Of a stretch of DNA of 64,000 bases, positions 36,619 through 46,504 are shown one piece after another (position 1 is the stretch's first letter; each line of letters opens with the position of its first letter). Source of the stretch: Brevibacillus laterosporus (GTDB taxonomy: Bacteria; Bacillota; Bacilli; Brevibacillales; Brevibacillaceae); assembly GCF_030489605.1 (NCBI RefSeq), contig NZ_JAUKFY010000002.1, forward strand, positions 1-64,000, in the 5' to 3' direction. A program made the position numbers and the translations under genes. The notes below the pieces were generated by a model. It had not been told where the DNA came from. It saw nothing but the letters and a program-made list of their open reading frames with translations, and ran no database searches.

Positions 36619-37415
36619 GACAAGGAAGATTTTCTTGGCTAGGTGTTATCACCGTTGCCATTTTGATTTTTGTAAATGCCCCTTTTTTGATTATTGTTCC
36701 AAGCTCATTTACTGCTGCCGGCTACCTATCATTTCCCCCTGAAGGGTTTTCCTTCGATTGGTATAAGCAAATCCTAGATCGGCCTGAGTTTATAGAGGCC
36801 TTTAGCCTCCAGTTGGCAGCGATCACAGCCGTCTTTTCGACCTTGATTGGAACAATGGCAGCCATTGCAATCTCTAAATATCAATTTAAGGGAAAAAATG
36901 TTATCAGCAGCTTGCTCCTATCACCTTTAACAGTTCCGTCACTGATTATTGGTATCGCGGCGCTGTTGTTCTTTACCCGTCTAGGGCTTGGCGGAACATT
37001 CCTGGGCTTGCTGCTAGCACACATATTAATTTCAATTCCTTATGTCGTACGACTTGTTTTGACGGGGTTAACTACCTTTGATTACACGTTAGAAAAGGCG
37101 GCGTATATGCTAGGTGCAAGACCGGTGCATGTGTTTTGGGATATTACAATACCAATGTTGCGTCCAGCGATTTTGTCAGGCTTTATTTTTTCGTTTCTGA
37201 CTTCCTTTGATAATGTGACGGTATCCTTATTCCTGGTTGCTCCAGATACAACAACGTTACCGCTCGCTATTTTTACCTACATGCAGGAATCACTTGATCC
37301 AATGGTGGCTTCTATTTCATCGGTTGTTATTCTGATTAGTTTATTTTTTATTTTTTTATTAGAAAAGGTATATGGTTTAGATCGATTATTTGGACTAAAC
37401 GCACAACAACACTAA
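36615..37415 (+). CDS. ABC importer permease 2
   Basis: A 266-residue PotC-like permease with six predicted helices and an EAA loop LEKAAYMLGARPVHVFWDIT. It overlaps permease 1 by four bases (ATGA), indicating coupled synthesis of the heterodimer. Confidence 0.88.
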   Translation: MRQGRFSWLGVITVAILIFVNAPFLIIVPSSFTAAGYLSFPPEGFSFDWYKQILDRPEFIEAFSLQLAAITAVFSTLIGTMAAIAISKYQFKGKNVISSLLLSPLTVPSLIIGIAALLFFTRLGLGGTFLGLLLAHILISIPYVVRLVLTGLTTFDYTLEKAAYMLGARPVHVFWDITIPMLRPAILSGFIFSFLTSFDNVTVSLFLVAPDTTTLPLAIFTYMQESLDPMVASISSVVILISLFFIFLLEKVYGLDRLFGLNAQQH

Positions 37416-37433
37416 TGGAGATGTCATCTACCT

Positions 37434-38570
37434 ATGGCCCTATATACTTATTTACAAGAACAAATGCCTAGCTTTTTGCAACACTTAGAGGAGAGTGTCA
37501 ATATTGATTCTCCTTCTAAACATAAATCACAGAGCGAAAAAATGATTGCTTGGTATATAAAAGTAATGCATAAATTAACAGGAGGAAGGAGTCACCGTTA
37601 TACGAACCCCACCTATGGCGACCAATTGCGCTGGGAAGTAGGGACAGGAAGGAAAAGAATCTTATTAGTCGGTCATTATGATACGGTATGGCCGCTGCAG
37701 GAGACTGTAAAGCGACCATTTCGTTGCAAGGAGGGAAAGGCATACGGACCCGGGGTCTATGATATGAAAGCAGGGATTCTTCAAGCCATTTTTGCCATTC
37801 AAGCTCTGAATAAATTTGATCGCTTACCAAAGGATAAAACGATTGTGCTTCTTCTTACAGGAGATGAGGAAATCGGCAGCCCGACTTCTCGATTGATTTT
37901 GGAAGAGGAAGCGAAAAAAGCAGAGGTAGCGTTCATATTAGAACCGCCGGTAGCTCCTCATGGGGCATTGAAGACGTGGCGCAAGGGCAGCTCGCAGTAC
38001 ACGATTCAGGTATCGGGGGTTTCGGCTCATGCTGGAGTTGATCACGATAAAGGAATTTCAGCTATTCAAGAAATAACCTATCATATCCAACGTTTGCACT
38101 CCCTGACCAATTATGCAAATGGAACAACGGTTAATGTGGGGACAATTACAGGCGGGGTAGGACGAAATGTAGTAGCCGATTATGCTGAAGCCGAGGTAGA
38201 TGTGCGTGTGCAAACTCAAGAAGAGGCCGAACGAATTCACCAGATCATGATGTCTTTGCAGCCGGTTCTTCCTGGAACAGGGCTGGTTGTGAAGGGAGGT
38301 ATCAATCGTCCACCGATGGAAAAAACGGAGAAAAGCTATGCACTTTTTGCGTTAGCGAAGTATATTTGTGAACAGGAGTTCTCCTGCTCCTTAACAGAAG
38401 AGGGAACAGGTGGTGTTAGCGATGGGAATTTTGTCGCAGCTTGCGGGGTTCCCACGTTAGATGGATTAGGGGCAAGCGGTGATTATGCCCATTCCCCGCG
38501 TGAGTTCATCTGGATAAAAGAGATTCCAAAACGAACGACACTATTAGCTCGTTTGTTAGAAGAATGTTAA
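37434..38570 (+). CDS. M20 metallopeptidase, carboxypeptidase G2-like
   Basis: A 378-residue zinc hydrolase. Metal-site motifs are VGHYDTVWP, GPGVYDMKAG, TGDEEIGS (catalytic Glu) and the C-terminal GDYAHSPREF. SAHAGVDHDKG marks the dimerisation domain. This is the glutamate carboxypeptidase/ArgE-like branch. There is no signal peptide, so it acts in the cytoplasm. It is 18 bases after the permease and presumably processes the imported compound. Confidence 0.85.
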   Translation: MALYTYLQEQMPSFLQHLEESVNIDSPSKHKSQSEKMIAWYIKVMHKLTGGRSHRYTNPTYGDQLRWEVGTGRKRILLVGHYDTVWPLQETVKRPFRCKEGKAYGPGVYDMKAGILQAIFAIQALNKFDRLPKDKTIVLLLTGDEEIGSPTSRLILEEEAKKAEVAFILEPPVAPHGALKTWRKGSSQYTIQVSGVSAHAGVDHDKGISAIQEITYHIQRLHSLTNYANGTTVNVGTITGGVGRNVVADYAEAEVDVRVQTQEEAERIHQIMMSLQPVLPGTGLVVKGGINRPPMEKTEKSYALFALAKYICEQEFSCSLTEEGTGGVSDGNFVAACGVPTLDGLGASGDYAHSPREFIWIKEIPKRTTLLARLLEEC

Positions 38571-38963
38571 AAAGGATAGATAGGACTCTCTTGCTCCGAA
38601 CCTAGGCCAGGACTGCTTTTATAAATAAATGGGCGGGACAGGTTAGAGAGTCTTTTCTTTACATGTTACAATGCAAGTTCAAAAATGTATGCATTATGTT
38701 ACATATGTAAGATAATTCTGTCAGCTGAACATAAAAAAATATAAAATAAATAAATTATAATAATGAAAGACAAAGAATGGGATATTTCAAACAAGAGACA
38801 AATTGAAAGCGTTATCACAGCTTTATTACCAAGACTATTTTGAATTAAAACGAAAAGTTTATGAAAATTGACCGACCAGTTCAGTTTGCAGCATACATTT
38901 GTAGGAAATTCATGTTGGTTCTATTCACTTTGTTTATAATATTTTATGTTTGTAGGGGCTGTA

Positions 38964-39073
38964 ATTCGTTGACACCGTAATAAATTCGTAATATTTTTAT
39001 ATGTAACAGACAGTTTGTTTCGTTATTTTGCGAAATTCGTAATGAAATGGAAAAGTACGAAAGTGAATTCGTA
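38964..39073 (+). repeat. Four ATTCGTW direct repeats around the Lrp promoter
   Basis: ATTCGTT at 38964 and ATTCGTA at 38984, 39035 and 39067 lie in the same orientation. Spacings of 20, 51 and 32 bases are near 2, 5 and 3 helical turns. They overlap the promoter and leader, so they may be autoregulatory sites for the Lrp-type protein. Confidence 0.5.
38969..38997 (+). promoter_or_regulatory. Sigma-A promoter of the Lrp/AsnC gene
   Basis: TTGACA (38969-38974), a 17-base spacer and TATTTT (38992-38997) form a near-consensus vegetative promoter. The leader to the TTG start would be about 115 bases. Confidence 0.7.
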
Positions 39074-39120
39074 GAGTAAAGGAGATCAAACAGAAATAAG
39101 AGTAAAATGGAGTGGTAAGA

Positions 39121-39600
39121 TTGAGGAAAATCGACCATGTGGATAGGCAAATCCTGCAGATCCTCCAAGAAGATGGCCGAACTCCTTATACAGAGATTGC
39201 TCACCAATTAAAAGTGAGTGAAGGCACGATTCGCTCGAGGATATCTCGTCTATTACATGATGGAGTTTTTCAATTCGTCATTCGCACCGATCCGGAAAAG
39301 CTAGGGCTTAATGTACTGGCGTTTATCGGGCTAACCACGAAATTGGGCAAACAAAAACAAGTAGCTGCGGAGTTAACAGAACTTCCTCAGGTTACATTTG
39401 TGGGGGCCTTTAGCGGTAAGCACGATTTAATCATACAAGCCTGTTTTTACAGTAATGATGAGCTGATTATCTTCGTTAATGAGCAACTCTCGCGAATCGA
39501 TGGCATTCTCGCTGCCGATGTCTCTTTGGAGCTAAAGCAGTATAAAGAATCTTTTTCGTATGTGCGTGAAGAGGATATTACGACACCAGAGGGGGGTTAA
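39121..39600 (+). CDS. Lrp/AsnC family transcriptional regulator
   Basis: A 159-residue regulator with an N-terminal helix-turn-helix (VDRQILQILQEDGRTPYTEI, then VSEGTIRSRISRL) and a RAM effector domain (FVGAFSGKHDLIIQACF). The TTG at 39121 has GGAG eight bases upstream. A GTG nine bases earlier is possible. The family senses amino acids. The Opp-type importer downstream, after 509 bases, is a plausible target. Confidence 0.85.
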   Translation: MRKIDHVDRQILQILQEDGRTPYTEIAHQLKVSEGTIRSRISRLLHDGVFQFVIRTDPEKLGLNVLAFIGLTTKLGKQKQVAAELTELPQVTFVGAFSGKHDLIIQACFYSNDELIIFVNEQLSRIDGILAADVSLELKQYKESFSYVREEDITTPEGG

Positions 39601-40109
39601 ATAAGCCGGCTTTAAAACCGTATCTCCCGATGCTAGATTTTTCAGAAAAAACATACAATGAGAGCATTGTGCTATGAATCATGCATCTATCAGGTATAGG
39701 GCATGATTTAGTGAACTATTTGCCCTCTGTTTTGATGTATGATCAACCTTCTGAATTGTACTGATCGGAAAGACATTATACAATCTCTTGGTTTTTATCT
39801 AGAATATTCAGAATGAATAACCTATTTGGTTTACTTTACTTAAATAGTACAATAACGCATAAGATTTGTGGAAAGAAACAATTGGTTCATTTCATATGAG
39901 TAGATAACTAAGATTGGATAATAGCTTTCATCCGGACATGGACAGTGCATGCTCGGAAACTGTCGAATATTGTAAAATGCTTGCTTGTAAAATGTAAAAT
40001 GATGATCGCTTGTACAGTAGCACAATCATATATTCACATATGGTCATCTAAGATGGACCAAGGTGGATTGTGTAGAGATAGTAGAAATCTTTTTAAGGGG
40101 GAATGAGGT
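39601..40109. other. 509-base intergenic region upstream of the Opp-type operon
   Basis: It contains a CodY-like palindrome at 39637-39651 (separate entry), a direct repeat TTGTAAAATG at about 39970 and 39985, and a weak promoter candidate TTGGTT-N16-TACAAT ending near 39851. No gene is apparent, and a long regulated leader is possible. Confidence 0.5.
39637..39651. promoter_or_regulatory. CodY-box-like palindrome
   Basis: ATTTTTCAGAAAAAA differs from AATTTTCWGAAAATT at three positions and has a perfect TTTTTC-A-GAAAAA core. CodY commonly represses peptide importers. It lies 37 bases past the Lrp stop and about 460 bases before oppB, so it may also act on another promoter. Confidence 0.35.
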
Positions 40110-41042
40110 TTGCTCCGTTACCTTGGTAAACGTGTTATTTTTATGTTTGTTTCTTTGTTTTTAATTGTTACCGCGACTTTTTTCCTGATGCATTCAATTC
40201 CGGGTGGACCATTCACCGGTGAACGTAATGTACCACCAGAAATTCAAAAAGCGTTGGAAGCAAAGTACAATCTGGACCTGCCGATTAGTCAGCAGTACCT
40301 GCTGTATTTGAAAGGAATCATTACCTGGGATTTGGGTCCATCCTTTACTGAGAAATCATCAACGGTTAATGATATGATCAATCGTGGATTTCCTGTATCA
40401 GCACATTTAGGTTTACAGGCTTTATTAGTCGCTATTTTTGGCGGAATTTCCTTAGGTGTTCTTGCCGCTCTCTATCATAATAAATGGCAGGACTACAGTG
40501 CCATGTTGATTGCGGTGCTTGGACTTTCGGTACCTAGCTTTATCCTTGCGAGTTTTTATCAATATTTCTTCTCGATTGAGCTTGGATGGTTCCCGATTGC
40601 AAAATGGGAAACTTGGAAGCACACAGTCTTACCGACATTCGCGTTGGCAGCAAGTCCGCTTGCCTTTATCGCGCGTCTAACTCGTTCTAATATGATAGAA
40701 ATTATGGGACAAGATTATATTAAAACAGCTAAATCTAAAGGATTAAGTACTTTCGTTATCACAGTAAAACATGCGATCCGAAATGCACTTTTACCTGTTA
40801 TTACTTACTTAGGACCTTTGTCTGCTAGCATTTTGACTGGGGCTTTCGTAGTTGAAAGAATTTTTGGTATTCCTGGTCTTGGTAGAGAATTCGTTATATC
40901 CATTACGAATCGTGATTATACGGTTATCATGGGTACAACTGTCTTCTATGCGATGATACTTGTAGTCATGGTTTTGATTGTGGATATTGCCTATACATTG
41001 ATTGACCCACGCATTAAGCTTGGCGATGTTGGAAGGGAGTAG
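40110..41042 (+). CDS. Oligo/dipeptide ABC importer permease (OppB/DppB family)
   Basis: A 310-residue permease with an N-terminal helix (VIFMFVSLFLIVTATFFLMH), the family motif NLDLPISQQYLLYLKGI, and the cytoplasmic loop DYIKTAKSKGLSTFVI. The TTG start is preceded by AAGGGGG. It is the first of four transporter genes. No substrate-binding protein gene accompanies them. Confidence 0.9.
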   Translation: MLRYLGKRVIFMFVSLFLIVTATFFLMHSIPGGPFTGERNVPPEIQKALEAKYNLDLPISQQYLLYLKGIITWDLGPSFTEKSSTVNDMINRGFPVSAHLGLQALLVAIFGGISLGVLAALYHNKWQDYSAMLIAVLGLSVPSFILASFYQYFFSIELGWFPIAKWETWKHTVLPTFALAASPLAFIARLTRSNMIEIMGQDYIKTAKSKGLSTFVITVKHAIRNALLPVITYLGPLSASILTGAFVVERIFGIPGLGREFVISITNRDYTVIMGTTVFYAMILVVMVLIVDIAYTLIDPRIKLGDVGRE

Positions 41043-41049
41043 TGACAGA

Positions 41050-41964
41050 ATGCAATTAACAGAAAAACACTTTGAGCCTGTCTCTGTAGATGCTAGTCAG
41101 GCTGAACAAATTAAGCGTCCAAGTTTATCCTTTTGGCAAGACGCATGGCGTCGTCTTAAACAAAATAAAGTAGCTATGGTCTCGCTTATCTTTTTGGTAG
41201 CCCTAATTGTCTGTGCTATTGTTATGCCAATGGTTAGTTCTAATGACTACTTCTCTACAGATTTAACTGGTAAAAACAAAAAGCCTTCCATGGAACACTT
41301 TTTTGGAACGGATGATCTAGGACGGGATATGTTCGTTCGTATTTGGTACGGTGCACGTATCTCCCTTGAAGTAGGTTTTGCCGCTGCCTTTATTGATTTG
41401 ATTGTAGGAGTACTTTGGGGTGGGATCGCAGGCTTCTATGGTGGCAAAGTGGACGAGGTTATGATGCGCATTGCTGATATCCTGTTTGCTATTCCTTATC
41501 TATTAGTAGTTATCTTGCTTCTGGTTGTTTTAAAACCTGGTGTTACGACTATTATTTTAGCCCTTACCATAACGGGCTGGATAGGGATGGCCAGGATTGT
41601 AAGGGGACAGATGCTGCAGCTTAAGCAGCAGGAGTATGTACTAGCTGCGAAATCGCTTGGTGCTGATAGCAAACGCATTATCTTTAAGCATTTGATCCCA
41701 AATGCTCTGGGTCCGATCATCGTAACGTTGAGTTTGTCGATTCCAAGTGCGATTTTTGCTGAAGCATTCTTATCCTTCCTTGGTCTAGGGGTTTCTGCAC
41801 CAGTTGCTTCATGGGGAACCATGGCATCAGAGGGATTGCCAGCTATGAAGTATTACCCATGGCGATTAATGTTCCCAGCTATTTTTATCAGTTTAACCAT
41901 TTTGGCCTTAAACCTGTTGGGTGACGGTATTCGAGATGCAGTAGACCCACGCTTACGTAAATAG
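41050..41964 (+). CDS. Oligo/dipeptide ABC importer permease (OppC/DppC family)
   Basis: A 304-residue permease. An N-terminal cytoplasmic stretch with WQDAWRRLKQNKVAMVSL precedes six helices. HFFGTDDLGRDMFVRIWYGA and the loop QEYVLAAKSLGADSKRIIF are family signatures. GGGAG lies before the ATG at 41050, seven bases after oppB. Confidence 0.9.
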   Translation: MQLTEKHFEPVSVDASQAEQIKRPSLSFWQDAWRRLKQNKVAMVSLIFLVALIVCAIVMPMVSSNDYFSTDLTGKNKKPSMEHFFGTDDLGRDMFVRIWYGARISLEVGFAAAFIDLIVGVLWGGIAGFYGGKVDEVMMRIADILFAIPYLLVVILLLVVLKPGVTTIILALTITGWIGMARIVRGQMLQLKQQEYVLAAKSLGADSKRIIFKHLIPNALGPIIVTLSLSIPSAIFAEAFLSFLGLGVSAPVASWGTMASEGLPAMKYYPWRLMFPAIFISLTILALNLLGDGIRDAVDPRLRK

Positions 41965-41975
41965 GAGGGATTAGG

Positions 41976-42971
41976 ATGGAACGAATTTTGGAAGTAAAAG
42001 ATTTGCATGTTTCCTTCCACACCTATGCTGGTGAAGTGAAAGCTGTGCGTGGCGTAAACTTTCATGTAAATAAAGGGGAAGCAGTAGCAATTGTAGGGGA
42101 GTCCGGCTGTGGAAAGTCGGTAACAGCTCAATCTTTGATGAAGCTAATTCCGACGCCTCCGGGTGAATATAAGCAAGGCCAGATTTTGTTTAATGGTCAG
42201 GATATCATTAAAAAGACAAATAAAGAGATGGAATCTATTCGCGGTAAAGAAATCGGTATGATTTTCCAAGACCCGATGACTTCTTTAAACCCAACCATGA
42301 CAATCGGCAATCAGATCATGGAGGGCTTAATTAAACATCAAAACATGAGCAAAGCCGCTGCTAAAGAGCGTGCCATTGAACTATTAAGCATTGTAGGCAT
42401 TCCACAACCAGATCGTCGTGTGAACCAATACCCGCATGAATTTTCCGGTGGTATGCGCCAACGCGGCATGATCGCAATCTCTCTTTCATGTTCGCCAAAG
42501 CTGTTAATTGCCGATGAGCCAACAACAGCTCTTGATGTTACCATTCAAGCGCAAATTCTTGATTTGATGAAAGATTTGCAAAAGAAAATGGGAACTTCTA
42601 TTATCATGATCACGCATGATTTGGGTGTAGTTGCTGAAATGTGCGATCGTGTAGTCGTTATGTATGCTGGTAAGGTTATTGAAGAGGGGACGGTAGACGA
42701 AGTATTCTACAATCCTCAGCATCCGTATACCAAAGGCTTGCTGCGCTCTGTACCACGACTCGATTTAAATCGTGATGAGCCGCTTACTCCAATCTTCGGT
42801 ACTCCGCCGGATCTGTTAAAACCTCCAGTGGGATGTGGCTTTGCTGCACGCTGTGAGTGCACAATGAAGGTATGCATGGAATACGATCCTGAATTGACTA
42901 CAATTAGCGACAGTCAACGCGCCGCCTGCTGGTTACAGCATCCGTTAGCACAAGCTCGCACAGGTTCGTAA
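41976..42971 (+). CDS. Oligo/dipeptide ABC importer ATPase (OppD/DppD family)
   Basis: A 331-residue ATPase with Walker A GESGCGKS, the signature [15 protein letters not shown], Walker [13 protein letters not shown], and the C-terminal oligopeptide domain containing a Cys-rich [14 protein letters not shown] cluster expected to bind an iron-sulfur cluster in this family. AGGAGGG precedes the ATG. Confidence 0.92.
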   Translation: MERILEVKDLHVSFHTYAGEVKAVRGVNFHVNKGEAVAIVGESGCGKSVTAQSLMKLIPTPPGEYKQGQILFNGQDIIKKTNKEMESIRGKEIGMIFQDPMTSLNPTMTIGNQIMEGLIKHQNMSKAAAKERAIELLSIVGIPQPDRRVNQYPHEFSGGMRQRGMIAISLSCSPKLLIADEPTTALDVTIQAQILDLMKDLQKKMGTSIIMITHDLGVVAEMCDRVVVMYAGKVIEEGTVDEVFYNPQHPYTKGLLRSVPRLDLNRDEPLTPIFGTPPDLLKPPVGCGFAARCECTMKVCMEYDPELTTISDSQRAACWLQHPLAQARTGS

Positions 42972-42987
42972 GGGAGGAGGAGCACAG

Positions 42988-43962
42988 ATGTCAAACAAAG
43001 CTATGTCAAACGATGATACATTGGTTGAGGTGCGCAATTTAAAGAAATACTTTAAGATCGGTGAAAATACATTAAAAGCAGTCAATGACGTATCCTTTAC
43101 GATCAAACGCGGTGAAACCCTAGGGATCGTAGGCGAGTCTGGCTGTGGGAAGTCTACTGCTGGTCGTACCATTCTTCGCTTATACGATCCAACTGACGGA
43201 CAAGTAATTTTTGAGGGCAAAGATTTGGCGAAATTAAGCCCTGCTGAAATGAAAGCAATGCGCCGCAACATCCAGATGATTTTCCAAGATCCATACGCTT
43301 CTCTTAACCCGCGTATGACGGTTGGCGATATTATCGGTGAAGCGTTAGATATACATGGTCTGGCTACCGGTTCAAAACGTAAAGAACGCATTCAGGAATT
43401 GTTGTCTTTAGTAAGCTTGAATCCTGAGCATATGAATCGTTTTCCACATGAGTTCTCTGGTGGTCAGCGTCAACGTATTGGGATTGCACGCGCTCTAGCT
43501 GTTGAACCGAAATTTATCGTGTGTGACGAACCGATTTCTGCACTGGACGTATCCGTTCAGGCTCAGGTTGTTAATTTATTGGAGCAGTTGCAAGAAAAAA
43601 TGGGCTTAACGTATATGTTTATCGCCCATGATTTGTCCATGGTAAAATACATTTCTGATAGAGTTGGCGTTATGTATTTAGGAAAAATGGTAGAGCTAGC
43701 AGATAGTGAAAAGCTGTATGAGAAGCCGCTCCATCCGTATACACAAGCTTTATTGTCTGCGATTCCTATTCCAGATCCTGAAATCGAGCGTACTCGTGAG
43801 CGTATCGTCCTGCAAGGCGATGTACCGAGTCCAATGAATCCACCAAGCGGCTGTCACTTCCGTACGCGTTGTCCGAAGGCAATGCCGGAATGTGCAGCGA
43901 AGGAGCCTGCTTGGAAAGAGATTGAATCAGGCCATTTCGTAGCTTGCCACTTGTTCAACTAA
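42988..43962 (+). CDS. Oligo/dipeptide ABC importer ATPase (OppF/DppF family)
   Basis: A 324-residue ATPase with Walker [10 protein letters not shown], signature [15 protein letters not shown], Walker [13 protein letters not shown], and the C-terminal [14 protein letters not shown] cluster. GGGAGGAGG precedes the ATG. It pairs with the OppD-type subunit and ends the operon. Confidence 0.92.
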   Translation: MSNKAMSNDDTLVEVRNLKKYFKIGENTLKAVNDVSFTIKRGETLGIVGESGCGKSTAGRTILRLYDPTDGQVIFEGKDLAKLSPAEMKAMRRNIQMIFQDPYASLNPRMTVGDIIGEALDIHGLATGSKRKERIQELLSLVSLNPEHMNRFPHEFSGGQRQRIGIARALAVEPKFIVCDEPISALDVSVQAQVVNLLEQLQEKMGLTYMFIAHDLSMVKYISDRVGVMYLGKMVELADSEKLYEKPLHPYTQALLSAIPIPDPEIERTRERIVLQGDVPSPMNPPSGCHFRTRCPKAMPECAAKEPAWKEIESGHFVACHLFN

Positions 43963-43999
43963 ATTCGTTATTTCTATGCGAAAAACGAGTTCAAAAGAA

Positions 44000-44038
44000 A
44001 ACGGCGCCTTGCAGTGCAGCAGGGCGCCGTTGTTCTTT
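44000..44038 (+). terminator. Terminator of the Opp-type operon
   Basis: AACGGCGCC pairs with GGCGCCGTT (44023-44031) across a 14-base loop, followed by GTTCTTTTA. It is GC-rich and strong. Confidence 0.85.
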
Positions 44039-44165
44039 TATTCGGTAAAGCAGGGCATTTCTACATTTCAAATTAAATCCAAAATATGTAGAGAATCGTA
44101 TTTTGTAAAACTGTGCGGTAATCATTTGTAAAGTTATTATTTTGTGAAATTTTACAGTTTTTTAG

Positions 44166-44193
44166 TAATTAAGTCCCTCTGTTTATCCGATAT
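44166..44193 (+). promoter_or_regulatory. SigD-type (flagellar/chemotaxis) promoter
   Basis: TAAT (44166-44169), 16 bases, then TCCGATAT (44186-44193) approximates the TAAA-N15-GCCGATAT SigD consensus. It lies 100 bases upstream of a chemoreceptor, the gene class SigD normally serves. Confidence 0.5.
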
Positions 44194-44293
44194 AGATAAT
44201 AAGTTTCATGTTTCGTTTATACATATAAATAATTCGTGGTACTATAGGCTCGGTATGTGCAGGGTCTTTTAACATGTAAGGAGGATGATAAAC

Positions 44294-46345
44294 ATGATCA
44301 AGGGAGTTAGGGGGGTAAAGGAGAACTGGAGGCCCTCTTTAACAAACATAAGAAAAGTAAGACTCTATATGGATAACTCCATAGCGACTAAAATGATTAT
44401 CTGGGGAATCATCATGGTTCTATTGATCTTTGGAACCTTAGAGGCGATCGTATTGTCTTTCTCCAAGAATACGTTAATCAACATTACAACCAAGCAATCT
44501 AAAATGTTGACAGAGCAATACACAGCCAGTGTTGATGAATGGATCAATTCAATCGCGACAAAAGTAAAAAGCTCTGCTTCAAAGAATGTAATGCGTACCA
44601 ACATTGATACATTGGTAAAAGATGAATTTAAATTATTGCGACAGAGTTTTCCGGAAATTAAAAAGATTCATCTAGTGAATGGAAATACAGGAATTGAAGA
44701 GTATTCATTGACTACTATGAATTTCACGAATTTTAATGATAAATCGTTTTTTAAAGAGGCTGTTTCTAAAAAACAAATCGTTATTTCTGGTGAAGATATT
44801 CAACCTCATGTAGAAAAAAGCTACGGCTACATCGCAACACCGATTGGCCCATCTAATAGTGATACAAGCCGTATCCTGGTAGTTGCTTTTTCAATGCAAA
44901 AACTGCTAGACAGCGTAGCAGGAGTTCAGTTCATGGAAAATGGCTACGGCTATGTAATAAATGAGAGTGGTCTGGTTGTAGCTCATAAAAATGAGGAATA
45001 CACGAACAATTTAGAGATAGGGAGTAATCCGGCTTATAAAGAATTGATGCAAAAAGTCGTAGATCGCTCAAGTACAAATGTTATTTACGATGATAATGGG
45101 GTCGAATCATTCGCATCAATTGCACCATTAAAAACGTTGCCCTGGAGCTTGGTATTAAGCACAAGCCTGTCGGAAATCTACGGAGAAGTTAACAGCATGG
45201 GCTGGATTATATTTTTAGTCAGTATTCCGGTCACTGTGCTGGCAGGTGCAGCCATTTGGTGGTATGCAAATTCAATGAAACGGCAATTATTATCTGTAAC
45301 AACACAAATGCAGCGAGTTGGCAGTGGAGACTTCACGACAAAAATTGAGGTGCGGGGTAAAGACGAAATTGCTCAAGTCGGACAAGCACTTAACCAGATG
45401 GTAGGTGAACTAAAGGATTTAATCACCCGTGTGCAAAGTCAAGCAGTTGTCTTGAATGTGGCATCTGGTGAGTTGCAGAAACATTCTGAAGCAAATACCG
45501 TATCCTTGCACCAGATTTCAGGTACGTTAACCGGGATTTCAGAACGTATATCCGTGCAAAATCGAGAGGTACAGAATACGGTGACTACCGTTTCGGAGAT
45601 ATCCGAGGGGGTGGAGCAGGTTGCGATATCTGCAGAAGCTACATCTCATGCTACATCAAAAACATTAGAACGGGCTCAGGTCGGCATGAAGCAGGTTCAA
45701 GATGTAGTGGAAGTTGTTCGTGGTGTTACGAAAGAAATCGGGCAAAATGCGAATCGGATGCATTCGCTACGCCAACGATCTAATGAAATTGCTGAAATCG
45801 TTAAAATGATTACGGGAATCGCATCTCAAACCAATCTGCTTGCTTTAAACGCAGCAATAGAAGCAGCACGGGCGGGAGAAGCAGGTAAAGGATTCTCGGT
45901 TGTAGCAAGCGAGGTCCGCAAGCTAGCAGAGGAGAGCAGCAGCTTCTCAGAAAAAATTGCAGCGATCGCGGGATCAATTAACAATGAAGCAAAAGAGATG
46001 ACGCAAAATATGGATGAGGTAGTAAAACAAGCGGATGTTGGACTTAAATCTGTCGAAATGGTAGGCCAATCCTTTACCCACATTTTACAGGAGATTCAGG
46101 CGGCTGCTGAACAGGGTGAATCTATGACTGCCATTTCAGAAGAGATGGCAGCCGGTAATCAGGTTATTAGCAGCTCCATGCAAAATTTGTCACAAAGGTC
46201 TGGGGAAATTGACCAATCCTTGATTGAAGCAGTTACTACGATCGAAGCGCAGTTAAAAGCGATTGCAGAGATAAATAAAAACATCCAAAGCATGCAAGAA
46301 TTATCAAATGATTTAGAAGCTCATGTGGCTAAATTCCAAGTATAA
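44294..46345 (+). CDS. Methyl-accepting chemotaxis protein (dCACHE-type sensor)
   Basis: A 683-residue chemoreceptor. TM1 is at about 34-55 and TM2 at about 299-321 ([20 protein letters not shown]), enclosing a roughly 240-residue extracellular sensor of dCACHE style ([31 protein letters not shown]). HAMP and a long coiled-coil signalling domain follow, with the conserved tip [27 protein letters not shown] lies before the ATG at 44294. Its position after a peptide importer suggests sensing of amino acids or peptides, which is inference only. Confidence 0.92.
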   Translation: MIKGVRGVKENWRPSLTNIRKVRLYMDNSIATKMIIWGIIMVLLIFGTLEAIVLSFSKNTLINITTKQSKMLTEQYTASVDEWINSIATKVKSSASKNVMRTNIDTLVKDEFKLLRQSFPEIKKIHLVNGNTGIEEYSLTTMNFTNFNDKSFFKEAVSKKQIVISGEDIQPHVEKSYGYIATPIGPSNSDTSRILVVAFSMQKLLDSVAGVQFMENGYGYVINESGLVVAHKNEEYTNNLEIGSNPAYKELMQKVVDRSSTNVIYDDNGVESFASIAPLKTLPWSLVLSTSLSEIYGEVNSMGWIIFLVSIPVTVLAGAAIWWYANSMKRQLLSVTTQMQRVGSGDFTTKIEVRGKDEIAQVGQALNQMVGELKDLITRVQSQAVVLNVASGELQKHSEANTVSLHQISGTLTGISERISVQNREVQNTVTTVSEISEGVEQVAISAEATSHATSKTLERAQVGMKQVQDVVEVVRGVTKEIGQNANRMHSLRQRSNEIAEIVKMITGIASQTNLLALNAAIEAARAGEAGKGFSVVASEVRKLAEESSSFSEKIAAIAGSINNEAKEMTQNMDEVVKQADVGLKSVEMVGQSFTHILQEIQAAAEQGESMTAISEEMAAGNQVISSSMQNLSQRSGEIDQSLIEAVTTIEAQLKAIAEINKNIQSMQELSNDLEAHVAKFQV

Positions 46346-46349
46346 GTAC

Positions 46350-46389
46350 AAACTTGCCGTTCTCCTTAACAGGGACGGCAAGTTTTTTG
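46350..46389 (+). terminator. Terminator after the chemoreceptor gene
   Basis: AAACTTGCCGT (46350-46360) pairs with ACGGCAAGTTT (46375-46385), followed by Ts. Confidence 0.9.
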
Positions 46390-46447
46390 TCAGTACGGTA
46401 AGCAGCCTCTCAGAAATCTCTTTCTTTTTTTATTTCTAGCAAAGTGT

Positions 46448-46476
46448 GAATATTTTCCTAAGAAAAGGAGAAGCTA
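46448..46476 (+). promoter_or_regulatory. Possible SigF-type promoter of dacF
   Basis: GAATA (46448-46452), 14 bases, then GGAGAAGCTA (46467-46476) resembles the SigF pattern GYATA/GGnnAnAnTR with one mismatch in each element. dacF is a SigF target in B. subtilis. Confidence 0.35.
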
Positions 46477-46504
46477 GAAATACGAATGGAGGTACGAGAT
46501 CGAA

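Larger units (their letters stand above)
38571..39120. other. 550-base intergenic region between the M20 and Lrp genes
   Basis: AT-rich. It holds a weak hairpin (GACTCTCT at 38584-38591 with AGAGAGTC at 38645-38652, then TTTTCTTT), a strong sigma-A type promoter, and four ATTCGTW repeats described separately. No coding potential was found. Confidence 0.7.
43963..44293. other. 331-base intergenic region between the Opp-type operon and the chemoreceptor
   Basis: It contains the GC-rich terminator at 44000-44038, several TTTGTAAA/TTTGTGAAA motifs between about 44100 and 44160, and the SigD-type promoter at 44166-44193. No gene was seen. Confidence 0.7.

Noticed and set aside
46385-46447. Search for att-like repeats at the edges of the 32.6-46.4 kb block
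   Set aside because: No direct repeat of useful length was seen between the punA and dacF edges, so mobility is not claimed.
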